Shown here in pieces: positions 8,554 through 18,037 of a stretch of 64,000 nucleotides of DNA. Within the stretch, counting starts at the first letter, position 1. Every line of letters starts with the position of its first letter. A program made the translations under genes and the position numbers. The DNA is from Parachlamydiales bacterium. GTDB lineage: Bacteria; Chlamydiota; Chlamydiia; Chlamydiales; Rhabdochlamydiaceae. The DNA lies in assembly GCA_023265455.1 (NCBI GenBank), contig JAHFTQ010000004.1, positions 1 to 64,000 of the forward strand. Reading direction: 5' to 3'. The notes beneath the pieces were generated by a model, which saw only the letters and a program-made list of their open reading frames with translations, was not told where the DNA came from and did no database searches.

Positions 8554-8898
8554 ATGAAAAGAGAGATAGTTCCAATTCCTCGTTTTTCCAATAGGGTTGA
8601 TGAATTGAAGAAGGCTCATAGGCTCAAACAAGAGGACTTTGACACTTTCAAGAGCGTGCTTGCTGAACATCCCGAGATGGGCGCTATAATCCAGGGGACT
8701 GGAGGCGTGAGAAAGACTAGATTAAAATCGGCTTGTAAAGGCAAGAGCGGTGGATTTAGGGTGTGTTACTATTTTCATGATATTGGGACAGGGAAAATCT
8801 ATCTAATTACCATCTACCCAAAGAATGAAAAAGAGGAACTTTCACCCGATGAAAAAAAAGAACTTAAAGAATTGGTTCGCTCGATAAAAAGGAGATAG
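8554..8898 (+). CDS. RelE/HigB-type toxin of a type II toxin-antitoxin system
   Basis: A 114-residue basic protein of the RelE superfamily, in the group annotated as addiction module toxin / RelE next to NadS-like antitoxins. Visible hallmarks are the core GTGGVRKTRLKSACKGKSGGFRVCYYFHD and the following strand KIYLITIYPKNEKEELSPDEKKELKELV; the KNEKEEL end is typical of these toxins. Members cleave mRNA on the ribosome and stop translation. The antitoxin gene follows after 2 bases, so toxin precedes antitoxin as in higBA. The reading frame looks intact and functional. Confidence 0.85.
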   Translation: MKREIVPIPRFSNRVDELKKAHRLKQEDFDTFKSVLAEHPEMGAIIQGTGGVRKTRLKSACKGKSGGFRVCYYFHDIGTGKIYLITIYPKNEKEELSPDEKKELKELVRSIKRR

Positions 8899-8900
8899 AT

Positions 8901-9233
8901 ATGGGAAGGTTGTTTGAGGAATTAAAACAGGGGCTCCAAGAAATTCTCGCTCATAAAGAGGGTAAGATAACCCTAAAGTCCGAATTCATTGAAATTCCAG
9001 AACCTCCAAAAGAATATACTCCCAAGAAAATCAAAAATATCAGAGCGAAATGGAACTATTCACAGGGTATATTTGCTAAAGTTTTGAATGTGAGTTTAAA
9101 AACTGTACAAGCTTGGGAATCTGGTGACAGAAATCCTAATCATGCAGCGCTTCGTTTATTGGAAATTGTTGATATGGGAAAATACCACCCTTTGATGTTA
9201 AGGGGATCAACTCGCTCGCGTCTAGCAAAATAA
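8901..9233 (+). CDS. XRE-family (NadS/HigA-like) antitoxin
   Basis: A 110-residue DNA-binding antitoxin. Residues about 44-98 form a helix-turn-helix: KKIKNIRAKWNYSQGIFAKV, then NVSLKTVQAWESGDRNPNHAALRLLEIV. The WESGxRxPxxxALRLLxI signature is that of NadS/HigA-like antitoxins. The N-terminal FEELKQGLQEILAHKEGK is the usual toxin-contact helix. It is expected to bind the preceding RelE-like toxin and repress the shared promoter. Confidence 0.87.
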   Translation: MGRLFEELKQGLQEILAHKEGKITLKSEFIEIPEPPKEYTPKKIKNIRAKWNYSQGIFAKVLNVSLKTVQAWESGDRNPNHAALRLLEIVDMGKYHPLMLRGSTRSRLAK

Positions 9234-9235
9234 TC

Positions 9236-10108
9236 TTAATTAACGCCCAAAGCGTTATCGTAATATTCCAAGAGTTCAGGAGACTGCTTTTCTAAGAATT
9301 GTCTGAGAGGGCTTGTGATGCGCTCGATTTCTTGGAGGTAATGAGCGGGGATTTTGACGTCGTCTTTGAGGACAAACCGTCCGATGTCAAGATGCAGGGC
9401 GCGCCCTTCGTACCAGCCATAGTTGTCATGGTCCATATTGTCTAGGTCGGAGATTCCTTTCCGGCAACGGGAGATGATGAGTTGAAAAAGGCTATCGATC
9501 ATCTGCTGGGCCTCTTTTGTATGGCCTTGTTCAAGGAGGGATCGGAACATTGGAAGAAACGGTTTCCCTTTTTTCTGGAGGACAAATCCTAACCGTTCAA
9601 GAGGGATTTGATGAACTGTTCCTGATCGATCGTAGACTTGCAAGGTCCTTGGGAGATGAGGAGTGGGGTTCAAGTGGATATAGAAGACACCGGTTTCTTT
9701 TTGCAGGTGGTTGTAAGCGAGCAAAAAACTGTTGAAAGAGCGGTTAAACCGTTTTTCGTTATGCAAGTTGATGGCTCGATTTTTTGGGGAGAAAGTATCT
9801 CCAAAGGGGTGTTTGATCCAATCAAACCGGCGTAAATGTGCCGGAAATTTATAAAATTTGATGACTGATTGCCGGTCAGCGCTTTCAAAGACAAACGACT
9901 GGGCTCCTTTGCCTAGATAAAAAAACGGTTGATCGAGAACAGACAAGGGATAGGGAGCCTTAGTTTCCCAAGCAGGGTTGGCAGTCGGAGGCCCATCAAT
10001 AAAATGGAGACAGAACCGATGGCTGGCTTTAGCGCATCTGTGGTCGATCTTCGTTAAGAGGATTGTGAAGATGAAAAGAGAGGAAAGAAAGAACAGTTTA
10101 TTTTTCAT
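9236..10108 (-). CDS. Exported protein with protein-kinase-like fold
   Basis: A 290-residue protein with a hydrophobic N-terminus (MKNKLFFLSSLFIFTILL). From residue 63, YLGKGAQSFVFES and SVIKFYKF mimic a kinase glycine-rich loop and ATP-binding lysine (K84). Near residues 219-243, ISDLDNMDHDNYGWYEG and LHLDIGRF resemble the catalytic HD/DxxN loop and the metal-binding DxG motif. I therefore infer an APH/eukaryote-like kinase fold placed outside the cytoplasm, perhaps secreted. Its start overlaps the OppA stop by 11 bases, so the two are co-transcribed. I do not recognise a named family, and activity is uncertain. Confidence 0.6.
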   Translation of the reverse strand: MKNKLFFLSSLFIFTILLTKIDHRCAKASHRFCLHFIDGPPTANPAWETKAPYPLSVLDQPFFYLGKGAQSFVFESADRQSVIKFYKFPAHLRRFDWIKHPFGDTFSPKNRAINLHNEKRFNRSFNSFLLAYNHLQKETGVFYIHLNPTPHLPRTLQVYDRSGTVHQIPLERLGFVLQKKGKPFLPMFRSLLEQGHTKEAQQMIDSLFQLIISRCRKGISDLDNMDHDNYGWYEGRALHLDIGRFVLKDDVKIPAHYLQEIERITSPLRQFLEKQSPELLEYYDNALGVN

Positions 10109-11708
10109 TTTTTAAAGAGATGCGAGTGAGTTCTAAAAAGCCGTTATTGGGAAAATCTTGATAATTCAAGTGGTCTTGAATCATGAACCCTGTCTTCCAA
10201 TGGTAGAGAGGCACAAGCGGCATCTCTTCTAATAAAAGCGCTTCAGCAGTTTGGAGAGTTTTTAATCTTTCTTCAGGGGTCTTATCAGAGGCGCTTTTTT
10301 CAAGAAGACGGATGTATTCGGGATGTTCCCAGCCGGGATAATTTTTCGCTTGGGTCTTATATTTGAACCGTTCGAGAATACTGATGGGATCATTGTACTG
10401 GGCTATCCAAAAAGATTGAGCGAGTTCATAGTTGCGGCTTTTCAGGAGATCCAATAACACTTTATGTTCGACTTGCTGGAGATCGATTTGAATCTCTAAC
10501 TTTTGCAGGAGTTGCTGCTGAAGAACTTGGGCGAGTTTATGGTTAACGCCGCTGAAAGAATAATAATAAGTTAATGTGGGAAATTGGTCTTCGGTGATGC
10601 CAAGTTCTTTAAGTCCCCTCTGAAATAACTCACGAGCTTTTTCAATATCGTGATCCTTAAAATAGACAATAGGGGCGCTCTTGCGCAGGCAGGGAGGAAT
10701 AAGATCGGTTGCGACATCCTCTCCTAATAAAGTGACATTGTCGACGATCTCATGCCGATGAATGGCATAGGCAAACGCTTTGCGGATATTTTTATTGTTG
10801 AAGGGAAATTTTTCTACATTGAAAGAAAGGATGGTCGTTCCAGGTGAAGAATAGGTCTTAAGTAGACCCTGTTTGTAGTAACGAGCGAGGACATCATTGG
10901 GGATGGGACAAATCCCCAGCCCCATCATGTCGATTTCTCCATTCTCATACATATTCAGAACGGTCGCTTCATTAGAGACGATATTGATATGAATGGTATT
11001 CAAGTTGATTTGGGAAGATTCCCAATAGAGAGGATTTTTTTCGCAGACGAGTTCATTTTGATGCTTCCAGATGGTGAGCTTGAAGGGTCCGTTACAAACG
11101 AACTCAGGGCCTGTTTTTTCCATCCAGTGAGGCTCTGATTCATCAACCTGGTGAGGAACAGGAAAAAAAACGCAAAAGGAAATGAGTTCTAGAAAATAAG
11201 GTGTAGGGTGCTCGAGATGGACAACTAAGGTTTGGCTATTGGTGGCATGAACACCGACTTCATCGATAGGAACTAGCCCCTGTTTAGCTTTTTCAGCGTT
11301 CTTGATAGGCGCCAGCAGATGGGCATTAGCCGCTGGGAAATCCGGGGATAAGATTTTTTTCCACGCCTTTTCAAAATCGGCCGCAGTGACGGCTGTTCCA
11401 TTGGACCACTGTGTGCCGCGTAAGTGAAAGGTATAGGTGAGTCGGTCGTCTGAAATCTCAATGGATTTTGCTTGGGCAGGGGTAATAGAGCCGTCAGGGT
11501 TCATGCGCATCAGTCCCTCAAACAACATGAAATGCATAGCTGAGCCGACCATTTCACTGCCCTGGCGAGGATCCAAAGTCAGCGGCTCGTGGTACATATT
11601 GAGACGGAGCGTGGGGACTTGCTTACAAGATTTTTTAGAGCCAGCACACGAGGCAAACAGCAGCACGATGAAAAGGCTAAGGTAGAGGGTCCAACGGGAT
11701 GATGGCAT
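10098..11708 (-). CDS. oppA: Oligopeptide ABC transporter substrate-binding lipoprotein (OppA-like)
   Basis: A 536-residue family-5 solute-binding protein. MPSSRWTLYLSLFIVLLFASC is a lipoprotein signal with lipobox FASC, so the mature protein is anchored through Cys. The early block LTLDPRQGSEMVG and later IRKAFAYAIHRHEIV are typical of the family. Members deliver peptides, in Chlamydia possibly peptidoglycan tripeptide, to an inner-membrane permease, but no permease or ATPase genes are in the window. An upstream in-frame ATG at 11774 would add a 22-residue leader that spoils the signal peptide; ATG at 11717 is another option. It is co-transcribed with the kinase-like gene. Confidence 0.9.
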   Translation of the reverse strand: MPSSRWTLYLSLFIVLLFASCAGSKKSCKQVPTLRLNMYHEPLTLDPRQGSEMVGSAMHFMLFEGLMRMNPDGSITPAQAKSIEISDDRLTYTFHLRGTQWSNGTAVTAADFEKAWKKILSPDFPAANAHLLAPIKNAEKAKQGLVPIDEVGVHATNSQTLVVHLEHPTPYFLELISFCVFFPVPHQVDESEPHWMEKTGPEFVCNGPFKLTIWKHQNELVCEKNPLYWESSQINLNTIHINIVSNEATVLNMYENGEIDMMGLGICPIPNDVLARYYKQGLLKTYSSPGTTILSFNVEKFPFNNKNIRKAFAYAIHRHEIVDNVTLLGEDVATDLIPPCLRKSAPIVYFKDHDIEKARELFQRGLKELGITEDQFPTLTYYYSFSGVNHKLAQVLQQQLLQKLEIQIDLQQVEHKVLLDLLKSRNYELAQSFWIAQYNDPISILERFKYKTQAKNYPGWEHPEYIRLLEKSASDKTPEERLKTLQTAEALLLEEMPLVPLYHWKTGFMIQDHLNYQDFPNNGFLELTRISLKNEK

Positions 11709-11863
11709 GGCTCCCATGCTAAAGGGAAAGGGTTTTTTGGGCAAACAGAAGGAGTTGCTAGCAGACAATGGCAAACAAATTATTTCTTCAAAAGACCAAG
11801 TAGATGAGGATTCGTGGGGGTATATTTATAATGCTCTGTAATTGAACGTGTTATATTCATTTC

Positions 11864-11896
11864 GACTGAATAATGACAAAATGTCGTTTTTCAGTC
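11864..11896. repeat. 33-nt palindromic repeat, copy 1
   Basis: GACTGAATAATGACA and TGTCGTTTTTCAGTC form 15-base arms (13 matches) around AAA. A second copy lies 94 bases on at 11990-12020. Both lie in the AT-rich gap before the F-box gene. They could be operators, tandem hairpins or remnants of a small mobile repeat. Confidence 0.65.
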
Positions 11897-11989
11897 ACCC
11901 TAGATTTTTGAGGGATAATAGGATTGTAAGTGACTTTATATGAATGAATTGTGTTGTTTATACAGGCGGTGCTTGCTTAATTGAACATG

Positions 11990-12020
11990 ATGAATAATGA
12001 CAAATGTCGTTTTTCAGTCA
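11990..12020. repeat. Palindromic repeat, copy 2
   Basis: ATGAATAATGACAAATGTCG followed by TTTTTCAGTCA repeats the element at 11864-11896 with one A deleted from the centre. It ends 35 bases before the chosen F-box start. An upstream in-frame start (11981) would translate this repeat, which is one reason to prefer ATG at 12056. Confidence 0.65.
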
Positions 12021-12055
12021 CAGGCTCCCATTTAGAGTGTTTTTTAGGAAATTTT

Positions 12056-13483
12056 ATGTTATACTTTTTGCTGAAGCAAGGAGCGGGCTTAATGAGTAGT
12101 AGCTATTGGCAAAATACAGTTATTTTAGGGAAAGGTTTGTGGTATGACGTGAACTCTTGCCTAATGCTCAGTCCTCGCTTTCCGAAGTTCGTTCAATTGA
12201 ACCAAGGGTGTTTGAGCCCTCTTTCTAACGAAGAAGCTCGAAAGGTGTCTTATGTTGCTCGCTTTCTTCTAGCAAAACATTCTCTCAGTAATCCTTTCAT
12301 TGGTTCTTGGGCGCTCGGTTCGTATGCCGAGCCCATAATTTTTTTTCTGCATGGCTTGCCTTTTTGTGGGTTATTTAGGGGAATAGCTACTTTTTTTTGT
12401 GACAAGGTTACAGCCAGAGTTTGGGGTGGTGCTGGGTTTGTCTTGGGGCTGATTTATTCTATATCCATCTCCGCTATTAGATCGATAAATACTCCACGCG
12501 AGATCGCAAGTACCCCCAATAATCTGATCGAAGGTCCAGATGACCGAAAACCGATACGTAAAGAGATTGCAGCTAATCCAGACATTACAGCGCCGGGGGT
12601 TTTTAGTACTCTTCCTACTGAACTTCACGTGCGGATATTTTCATACCTTGGAGCAGAAAATGAAGGGATGCATGTTTTTAGTCTCTCTTGTAAATGGGCA
12701 ACGAAAATTTGCTGGCATGCAGATCTTCGTCATCTTCATCACTTAGAAAGGGTGGCAAAAGCATTACCCAAAACACTCTTTCGTCTTATGAGGAATGGGC
12801 TAAAAGAGGATTATTTCGGTAACATGTCCAGGATGCGTTGCATGGATAACATGGAAAGAGAGGCTCAAGATGTGCCCCCCTCATCTGATTATGATTCTAA
12901 GTTTCCCCCAGGGAGCATATGTTACTTGAGGATGTTTTTAAAGAATCATGTGCCTGCACATTTGCCAGTGATCAACTCTGATTTGAGCACCTGTGCCCCT
13001 TTTATAACTATTAATCCAGACTGGCTTGGAAATCAAAAAAGTTTCCAAACTTTGACTCCTGCAAAAACACAAGCGTTCATTTTTGTTTACAAAAGCAATT
13101 ATACTCTTCCTGAATCTTCTAGCTGTTTCTTTAACAAGGATCATCATATTGTGATACTCACACAACCATCTCCTTTAAATGCCAATGAATGGTGGCTCGT
13201 GCAACAATGTTGGTCAGGGTCTACGGAAGCGTATATGAAAGCCTATAGCAACCTTGGAGCGAATCCACCCAATTTTAAAGACAGTGTTCTTACGCACAAA
13301 TACACCAGAATTGTTTTTGACGAAACGGGTGAGGCTCTGCCTGAATGTCAGGGAGCATTGACTTGGTTTTCAAAATTTTTAGCAGGCCAAGAGGTCGGAT
13401 TTTTGTGGGGGCAAGGACTGGAAATCCGCCCATCCGATCCTGTGACCAACAAAGTCTATACTCTGCAATTCACTAAAACCTAA
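12056..13483 (+). CDS. F-box domain membrane protein, candidate secreted effector
   Basis: A 475-residue protein with AGGAA ahead of ATG 12056. Residues about 95-145 contain two hydrophobic segments ([14 protein letters not shown] and [14 protein letters not shown]). Residues about 184-220 read [16 protein letters not shown] and then [14 protein letters not shown], a clear F-box pattern (LPxEL, IxxYL, SxxCKxW). In eukaryotes F-box proteins bind Skp1 and recruit targets to SCF ubiquitin ligases. Bacterial copies are normally injected effectors that hijack this. The C-terminal 250 residues are unrecognised. Its stop overlaps the rho stop by 4 bases. A similarly built protein is at 26578-28020. 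Secretion is inferred from the domain. Confidence 0.75.
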   Translation: MLYFLLKQGAGLMSSSYWQNTVILGKGLWYDVNSCLMLSPRFPKFVQLNQGCLSPLSNEEARKVSYVARFLLAKHSLSNPFIGSWALGSYAEPIIFFLHGLPFCGLFRGIATFFCDKVTARVWGGAGFVLGLIYSISISAIRSINTPREIASTPNNLIEGPDDRKPIRKEIAANPDITAPGVFSTLPTELHVRIFSYLGAENEGMHVFSLSCKWATKICWHADLRHLHHLERVAKALPKTLFRLMRNGLKEDYFGNMSRMRCMDNMEREAQDVPPSSDYDSKFPPGSICYLRMFLKNHVPAHLPVINSDLSTCAPFITINPDWLGNQKSFQTLTPAKTQAFIFVYKSNYTLPESSSCFFNKDHHIVILTQPSPLNANEWWLVQQCWSGSTEAYMKAYSNLGANPPNFKDSVLTHKYTRIVFDETGEALPECQGALTWFSKFLAGQEVGFLWGQGLEIRPSDPVTNKVYTLQFTKT

Positions 13484-14805
13484 TCCTTCATAGAGAGCAA
13501 GAACTCGATGTTGTTGTTAGTCTTTTTAAGTCTGCCAATGAGGAGGTTCATGGCGTCGAGGGGTGACAAGTCAGCAAGGGCCTGGCGCATCGTATAGATT
13601 TTATCGAGCTCTTCGGGATGGAAGAGGAGTTCTTCTTTACGGGTGCCACTCTTGATGAGATCGATGGCAGGATAGACGCGCCGGTCGGCGAGGCGTCTGT
13701 CGAGCACGAGCTCCATGTTACCAGTTCCTTTGAACTCTTCAAAGATCACCTCGTCCATGCGAGAGCCGGTGTCAATGAGCGCTGTGGCGATGATGGTGAG
13801 CGAGCCACCTTCTTCGACATTACGCGCAGCTCCAAAGAACCGTTTCGGTTTGTGCAGAGCGTTGGCGTCAATACCGCCGGTGAGGATCTTACCAGAATGG
13901 GGCTCAACGGTGTTATAGGCTCTAGCAAGACGGGTAATGGAGTCGAGAAGGATGACGACGTCGTGGTGGTATTCCACGAGGCGGCGGGCTTTTTCGATGG
14001 CCATTTCGGCGACTTGAACGTGCCTTTCAGGGGGTTCATCGAAGGTCGAGGAGATGACTTCTCCCGTGACGCTTCGGATCATGTCCGTGACTTCTTCAGG
14101 GCGCTCACCGATCATGAGAACGATGAGTGTGACGTCAGGGTTGTTTGTGGTGATCGCGTTGGCGATGTTTTGGAGGATGACGGTTTTTCCGGAGCGTGGA
14201 GGAGCCACGATCAGGCCGCGTTGACCTTTTCCAATGGGAGAGGTGAGGTCCAAGACCCGTGTGGTCATCCGCTCTTTCGTCGTCTCCATCACGAGCCGTT
14301 TATTCGGATAGAGAGGGGTCAGGTTTTCAAAGAGGATGCGCTCGCGGGCTTCTTCGGGAGGGCGTTCATTGATTTTGTCGACTTTTTGGAGGGCAAAGTA
14401 TTTTTCTTTTTCTTTAGGAGAACGAATGGTCCCGTAGACGGTATCGCCTTTCTTAAGGTCAAAGCGGCGGATTTGAGCGGGCGAGACGTAAATGTCTTCA
14501 GCGGAGGGGAGGTAGTTATAGTTAGGAGATCTGAGGAATCCGAATCCGTCAGGGAGGACTTCTAAAACGCCTTCTCCGACTAAAACTTCAGTAGGGTGTT
14601 CGGCCTTGGCTTTGACAATCTCGAAAACGAGTTGAGATTTGGCAAGTGATCCGAGGTGCTTGAGGCCCATCTCGCGGGCCACGACATTGAGCTGCTCCAT
14701 GTTCATCTGCTGCAGGTCAGCAATCTTGGTGATCTGCTCGGGTCCTACAGGTGGCGGCTGTTGCGGTGTGTCAGATAACAGGGGTGGCTGATCGTCGGGT
14801 TTCAT
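13480..14805 (-). CDS. rho: Transcription termination factor Rho
   Basis: A 441-residue hexameric RNA helicase that ends transcription at Rho-dependent sites. The N-terminus has the Rho-N helix ([19 protein letters not shown]). The RNA-binding cold-shock-like domain carries [15 protein letters not shown] and [18 protein letters not shown]. The ATPase domain has Walker [27 protein letters not shown] and the Q/R loops. The proline-rich first 20 residues are variable. It is the last gene of sppA-polA-coaE-rho, 20 bases after coaE. Confidence 0.97.
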   Translation of the reverse strand: MKPDDQPPLLSDTPQQPPPVGPEQITKIADLQQMNMEQLNVVAREMGLKHLGSLAKSQLVFEIVKAKAEHPTEVLVGEGVLEVLPDGFGFLRSPNYNYLPSAEDIYVSPAQIRRFDLKKGDTVYGTIRSPKEKEKYFALQKVDKINERPPEEARERILFENLTPLYPNKRLVMETTKERMTTRVLDLTSPIGKGQRGLIVAPPRSGKTVILQNIANAITTNNPDVTLIVLMIGERPEEVTDMIRSVTGEVISSTFDEPPERHVQVAEMAIEKARRLVEYHHDVVILLDSITRLARAYNTVEPHSGKILTGGIDANALHKPKRFFGAARNVEEGGSLTIIATALIDTGSRMDEVIFEEFKGTGNMELVLDRRLADRRVYPAIDLIKSGTRKEELLFHPEELDKIYTMRQALADLSPLDAMNLLIGRLKKTNNNIEFLLSMKD

Positions 14806-14825
14806 GGATTCTCCTTAAAAGCTTT

Positions 14826-15413
14826 CTAGAAATGTTTCACGAGGTTTTGGATTGATAAACGCAAAGCGGCGATATCGCCGTTATTTGAAATGGTATAGTC
14901 GGCGTAAGACGCCTTGGTAGAGGAAGGGAGTTGGTTCTCCACACGCTCTTTCATATTTTCTTTTTTGGACCTTGCACGTATGGTTGCATCATCTGCAACG
15001 ACAGCGATGACGGTGTCAAAATCTTTTTCCATGCCAGCTTCATAAAGAAGAGGAACTTCCGCAACGAAAAAGCGATAGGAGGGATTATTTTTGACCTGGT
15101 TGAACTGCCGGTTAATCTCTTCTTTCACAGCGGGGTGTAGGATGGCTTCTAGAGCTTTTAATTTTTTGGGATTAGAAAACACGATTTCCGAAATTTTTTT
15201 TCTACTGATTTGGGTTCCGGTAACGATTTCAGGGCCTAAAAGGTCAACGACTTTCTTCCCTATTGGGGTATTAGGAGATAATAAATTGTGCACAATTGCA
15301 TCAGCATCGACAGTGTAGGCGCCATATTCTTTAAGTAGGTGACAAACAGTCGACTTGCCTGCGGAAACTCCGCCAGTTACTGCAATTTTCCTTAAGACTA
15401 GCACATTCCCCAA
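14826..15413 (-). CDS. coaE: Dephospho-CoA kinase
   Basis: A 195-residue P-loop kinase for the last step of coenzyme A synthesis (3'-OH phosphorylation of dephospho-CoA). VTGGVSAGKSTVCHLL holds Walker A. Other family blocks are YTVDADAIVHNLL, ILHPAVKEEINRQF, FFVAEVPLLYEAGM with the catalytic DxD-like region, and DYTISNNGD near the C-terminus. The usual second Arg-rich block (VVxxxxxxQxxR) appears as IAVVADDATIRARSKKENM. The start overlaps the polA stop by 16 bases, indicating translational coupling; a GTG ten bases further in is also possible. Confidence 0.95.
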   Translation of the reverse strand: MGNVLVLRKIAVTGGVSAGKSTVCHLLKEYGAYTVDADAIVHNLLSPNTPIGKKVVDLLGPEIVTGTQISRKKISEIVFSNPKKLKALEAILHPAVKEEINRQFNQVKNNPSYRFFVAEVPLLYEAGMEKDFDTVIAVVADDATIRARSKKENMKERVENQLPSSTKASYADYTISNNGDIAALRLSIQNLVKHF

Positions 15414-18037
15414 TTTTTTCCAATAGAAATTTTCACTTCTAAGGGAACTTTAAGTTTCATGACGTTTTCCATGATAGTTTTAACTTGAGATGAGAGCGCA
15501 TGAATTTTTTCATCGGGAGCTTCAAAAACAAGTTCGTCATGGATTTGAAGTAGCAGATGTCCCTTGGGATGGGGAAGAGCATCGATTTGGATCATGGCGA
15601 TTTTAATGAGATCCGCAGCTGTTCCTTGGAGAGGAGTGTTAATGGCAAGCCGCTCTGCTGCAGCGCGCAGTTGTGGGTTCTTATTGTGGATTTCGGGGAT
15701 GGGGCGCTGCCTGCCGGTGAGGGTGACAGCTCTTCCAGTTTTACGGACGCTCTCTTTGCAAAATTCAAGATATTCTTTGACGTGGCTATACCGTTTGAAA
15801 TAGGTCTCGATAAAGGCGGCAGCTTCGTGATAATCAATCTTGAGGCCTTGTGATAAGCCGAACGCTTGCTGGCCATAGAGTATGCCGAAGTTCACAGCCT
15901 TGGCTTTGTGCCGCATCTCGGGCGTGACCTCGGTTAAGGGAGTGCCAAAGACGACGGAGGCGGTGTAGGCGTGGATATCTTCGCCCTCTAGAAAAGCTTT
16001 TAGAAGTGTGGGATCTTCGCTGAGGTGCGCAAGAAGGCGGAGCTCGATTTGTGAATAGTCAGCAGAGAGAAAGCTCCAATGGCTCTCCTCTGGTTTGAAG
16101 GCGGTGCGAATTTTTTTCCCTTCGGGGGTGCGGATGGGAATGTTTTGCAAGTTGGGATCTTGGCAAGAGAGTCTCCCTGTGGCAGCCACCGATTGATTGA
16201 AGGTGCAGTGGATTCTACCGGTGGCGAGATTGATTTGTTCGGGAAGAGCATCGACATAAGTTGAGCGGAGTTTTTCTAACGTCCGGTACTCTAAAATTTT
16301 TTCGACGATGGGGTTGTCAGTTTGGAGTTCTTCAAGGACATCTGCACTCGTTGAAAACCCTGTCGTTGTTTTTTTGAGGGGGTGGATGCCCATCTTCTCG
16401 AACAAGATTTTACTCAGTTGTTTAGGAGAGCTGATGTTGAAAGATTCTCCGGCCAGGTGATGGATCTCTTTTTCGATTTTTTGAATTTGATGAGAGAGCT
16501 CATGGGACATTTTTCGGAGCATAGGCGCATCGACAAAGATGCCTCTTCGTTCCATGTTGAGCAAAATAGGGAGCAAGGGAATTTCGATATCTTTGAAGAC
16601 GGGCATGAGATCGAGTTCGGAGAGCTCTTTTTCAAAGAGGGCTTTGAGTCTGACGGTGTAATCGACATCTTGGCAGCAGTAGGTGGTAATTTTCTCAAGA
16701 GGGACATCGGCCATCGAGATCTGTTTTTTTCCTTTGCCGATGAGGTCTTCGATCGGAATTTTCACCGTCTGAAATCTCTCTAAAGCGAGTTGATCGAGGT
16801 TATGGCGTTGATTTTGGGGAGTTAGCAAGTAAGAGGCGAGGATCGTATCGAAGGAGATTGTGGGACAAGGGAGCTTTTCATTTTGTAGAACGTGCAGATC
16901 GTATTTGATATTGTGCCCAAAAAATGAAATGTCGGGGTTGCTGAGTAAAGTTTCTAGTTTTTTCAACACATGGGCACGAGAAATGTCTCCGTTGACAGGA
17001 ACATACCACGCTTTTCTAGGTTCGAGTGAAAATCCTATGCCGACTAATTGAGCCAGCATGGGGCGGATATCGGTGGTTTCGACATCGAGGCAAATCTCTT
17101 TTTCTCTGGAGAGTTTTTCAATGAGCTGATCGAAAGAGCTGATGTCATTGACGAGTTGGTAATCGGTTTCTTCAGAAGTCGTTACAGGCTCCATCTCTTT
17201 GAGAAGAGATGAAAAATGCATCTCTTGATAAAACGATGTGAGTTTTTCAAGATGGGGGTGTTTTAAATGGAAGAAGGTTTCATCTTGAGGGAATTCGACA
17301 TTGATATCGATTGTTGCAAGCTGTCTGCTCAAGAGCGCGACCTCTTTGCCTTGCCTGACAGTCTCTTGTTTTTTAGCGCCGGGGATTTTTTCAGGATGGG
17401 CTAAAATTTTATCTAAGGTGCCAAATTCTTGAAGGAGTGCAGAAGCTGTTTTAGGACCGAATCCTTCCAGGCCCGGAATGTTATCGGAGGCATCTCCTAC
17501 GATTGCCAGATAATCGACAATCTGTTCGGGGGTGATGCCATAGAGTTCTTCGACTTTTTTTCGATCGACGAGCAGATTATCTTTATGTGGCTGAATCATT
17601 AAAATGTGATCATCCACCAACTGGCAAAGATCTTTGTCACTGCTGCAGAGAAAAACTTTGATGCCTTGCTTTTCTGCCCACACAGCAATGCTTCCCATGG
17701 TGTCATCGGCTTCAACTCCGGGGATGGAAAGGAAAGGGATGCCAGCGAGTTCACACCAGAGAAGGGCTTTCCCCAGCTGAGGGACCAGATCTTCTGGCAT
17801 TCCCTTCCGATGAATTTTGTAATCGGCGTAAAGCGCGGTTCTGGCTTGCTTGTTGTTGGGGCCATCGAACACAGCAATCAGGTAATCGGGTGAAAAATCT
17901 TCCATGAGTTTGTAGATCGAGCGGATGAATCCAAAGAGAGCATGGGTAGCTTCTCCTTGAGAGTTGGTCATGGGCTTAATAGCATAATACGACCGAAAAA
18001 GAAAATTGACCGCGTCAACAATAAAAAGCTTTTTCAC
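15398..18037 (-). CDS. polA: DNA polymerase I
   Basis: A 879-residue repair and Okazaki-processing polymerase with all three domains. The 5' nuclease (1-290) shows VDAVNFLFRSYYAI and the H3TH loop PGLEGFGPKTASALL. The 3'-5' exonuclease keeps its acidic residues in DVETTDIRPM, GHNIKYDLHVL and YCCQDVDYTVRL, so proofreading looks intact. The polymerase domain has LSADYSQIELRLLAHLS, KAVNFGILYGQ and LLQIHDELVFEAP. It overlaps sppA by 4 bases (ATGA) and coaE by 16, in an operon I recall as conserved in Chlamydia. Confidence 0.98.
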   Translation of the reverse strand: MKKLFIVDAVNFLFRSYYAIKPMTNSQGEATHALFGFIRSIYKLMEDFSPDYLIAVFDGPNNKQARTALYADYKIHRKGMPEDLVPQLGKALLWCELAGIPFLSIPGVEADDTMGSIAVWAEKQGIKVFLCSSDKDLCQLVDDHILMIQPHKDNLLVDRKKVEELYGITPEQIVDYLAIVGDASDNIPGLEGFGPKTASALLQEFGTLDKILAHPEKIPGAKKQETVRQGKEVALLSRQLATIDINVEFPQDETFFHLKHPHLEKLTSFYQEMHFSSLLKEMEPVTTSEETDYQLVNDISSFDQLIEKLSREKEICLDVETTDIRPMLAQLVGIGFSLEPRKAWYVPVNGDISRAHVLKKLETLLSNPDISFFGHNIKYDLHVLQNEKLPCPTISFDTILASYLLTPQNQRHNLDQLALERFQTVKIPIEDLIGKGKKQISMADVPLEKITTYCCQDVDYTVRLKALFEKELSELDLMPVFKDIEIPLLPILLNMERRGIFVDAPMLRKMSHELSHQIQKIEKEIHHLAGESFNISSPKQLSKILFEKMGIHPLKKTTTGFSTSADVLEELQTDNPIVEKILEYRTLEKLRSTYVDALPEQINLATGRIHCTFNQSVAATGRLSCQDPNLQNIPIRTPEGKKIRTAFKPEESHWSFLSADYSQIELRLLAHLSEDPTLLKAFLEGEDIHAYTASVVFGTPLTEVTPEMRHKAKAVNFGILYGQQAFGLSQGLKIDYHEAAAFIETYFKRYSHVKEYLEFCKESVRKTGRAVTLTGRQRPIPEIHNKNPQLRAAAERLAINTPLQGTAADLIKIAMIQIDALPHPKGHLLLQIHDELVFEAPDEKIHALSSQVKTIMENVMKLKVPLEVKISIGKNWGMC

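Noticed and set aside
13618..14565. 315-codon open frame antisense to rho
   Set aside because: It mirrors the rho coding sequence, has no ribosome site and no recognisable protein pattern; rho on the other strand has full motifs.
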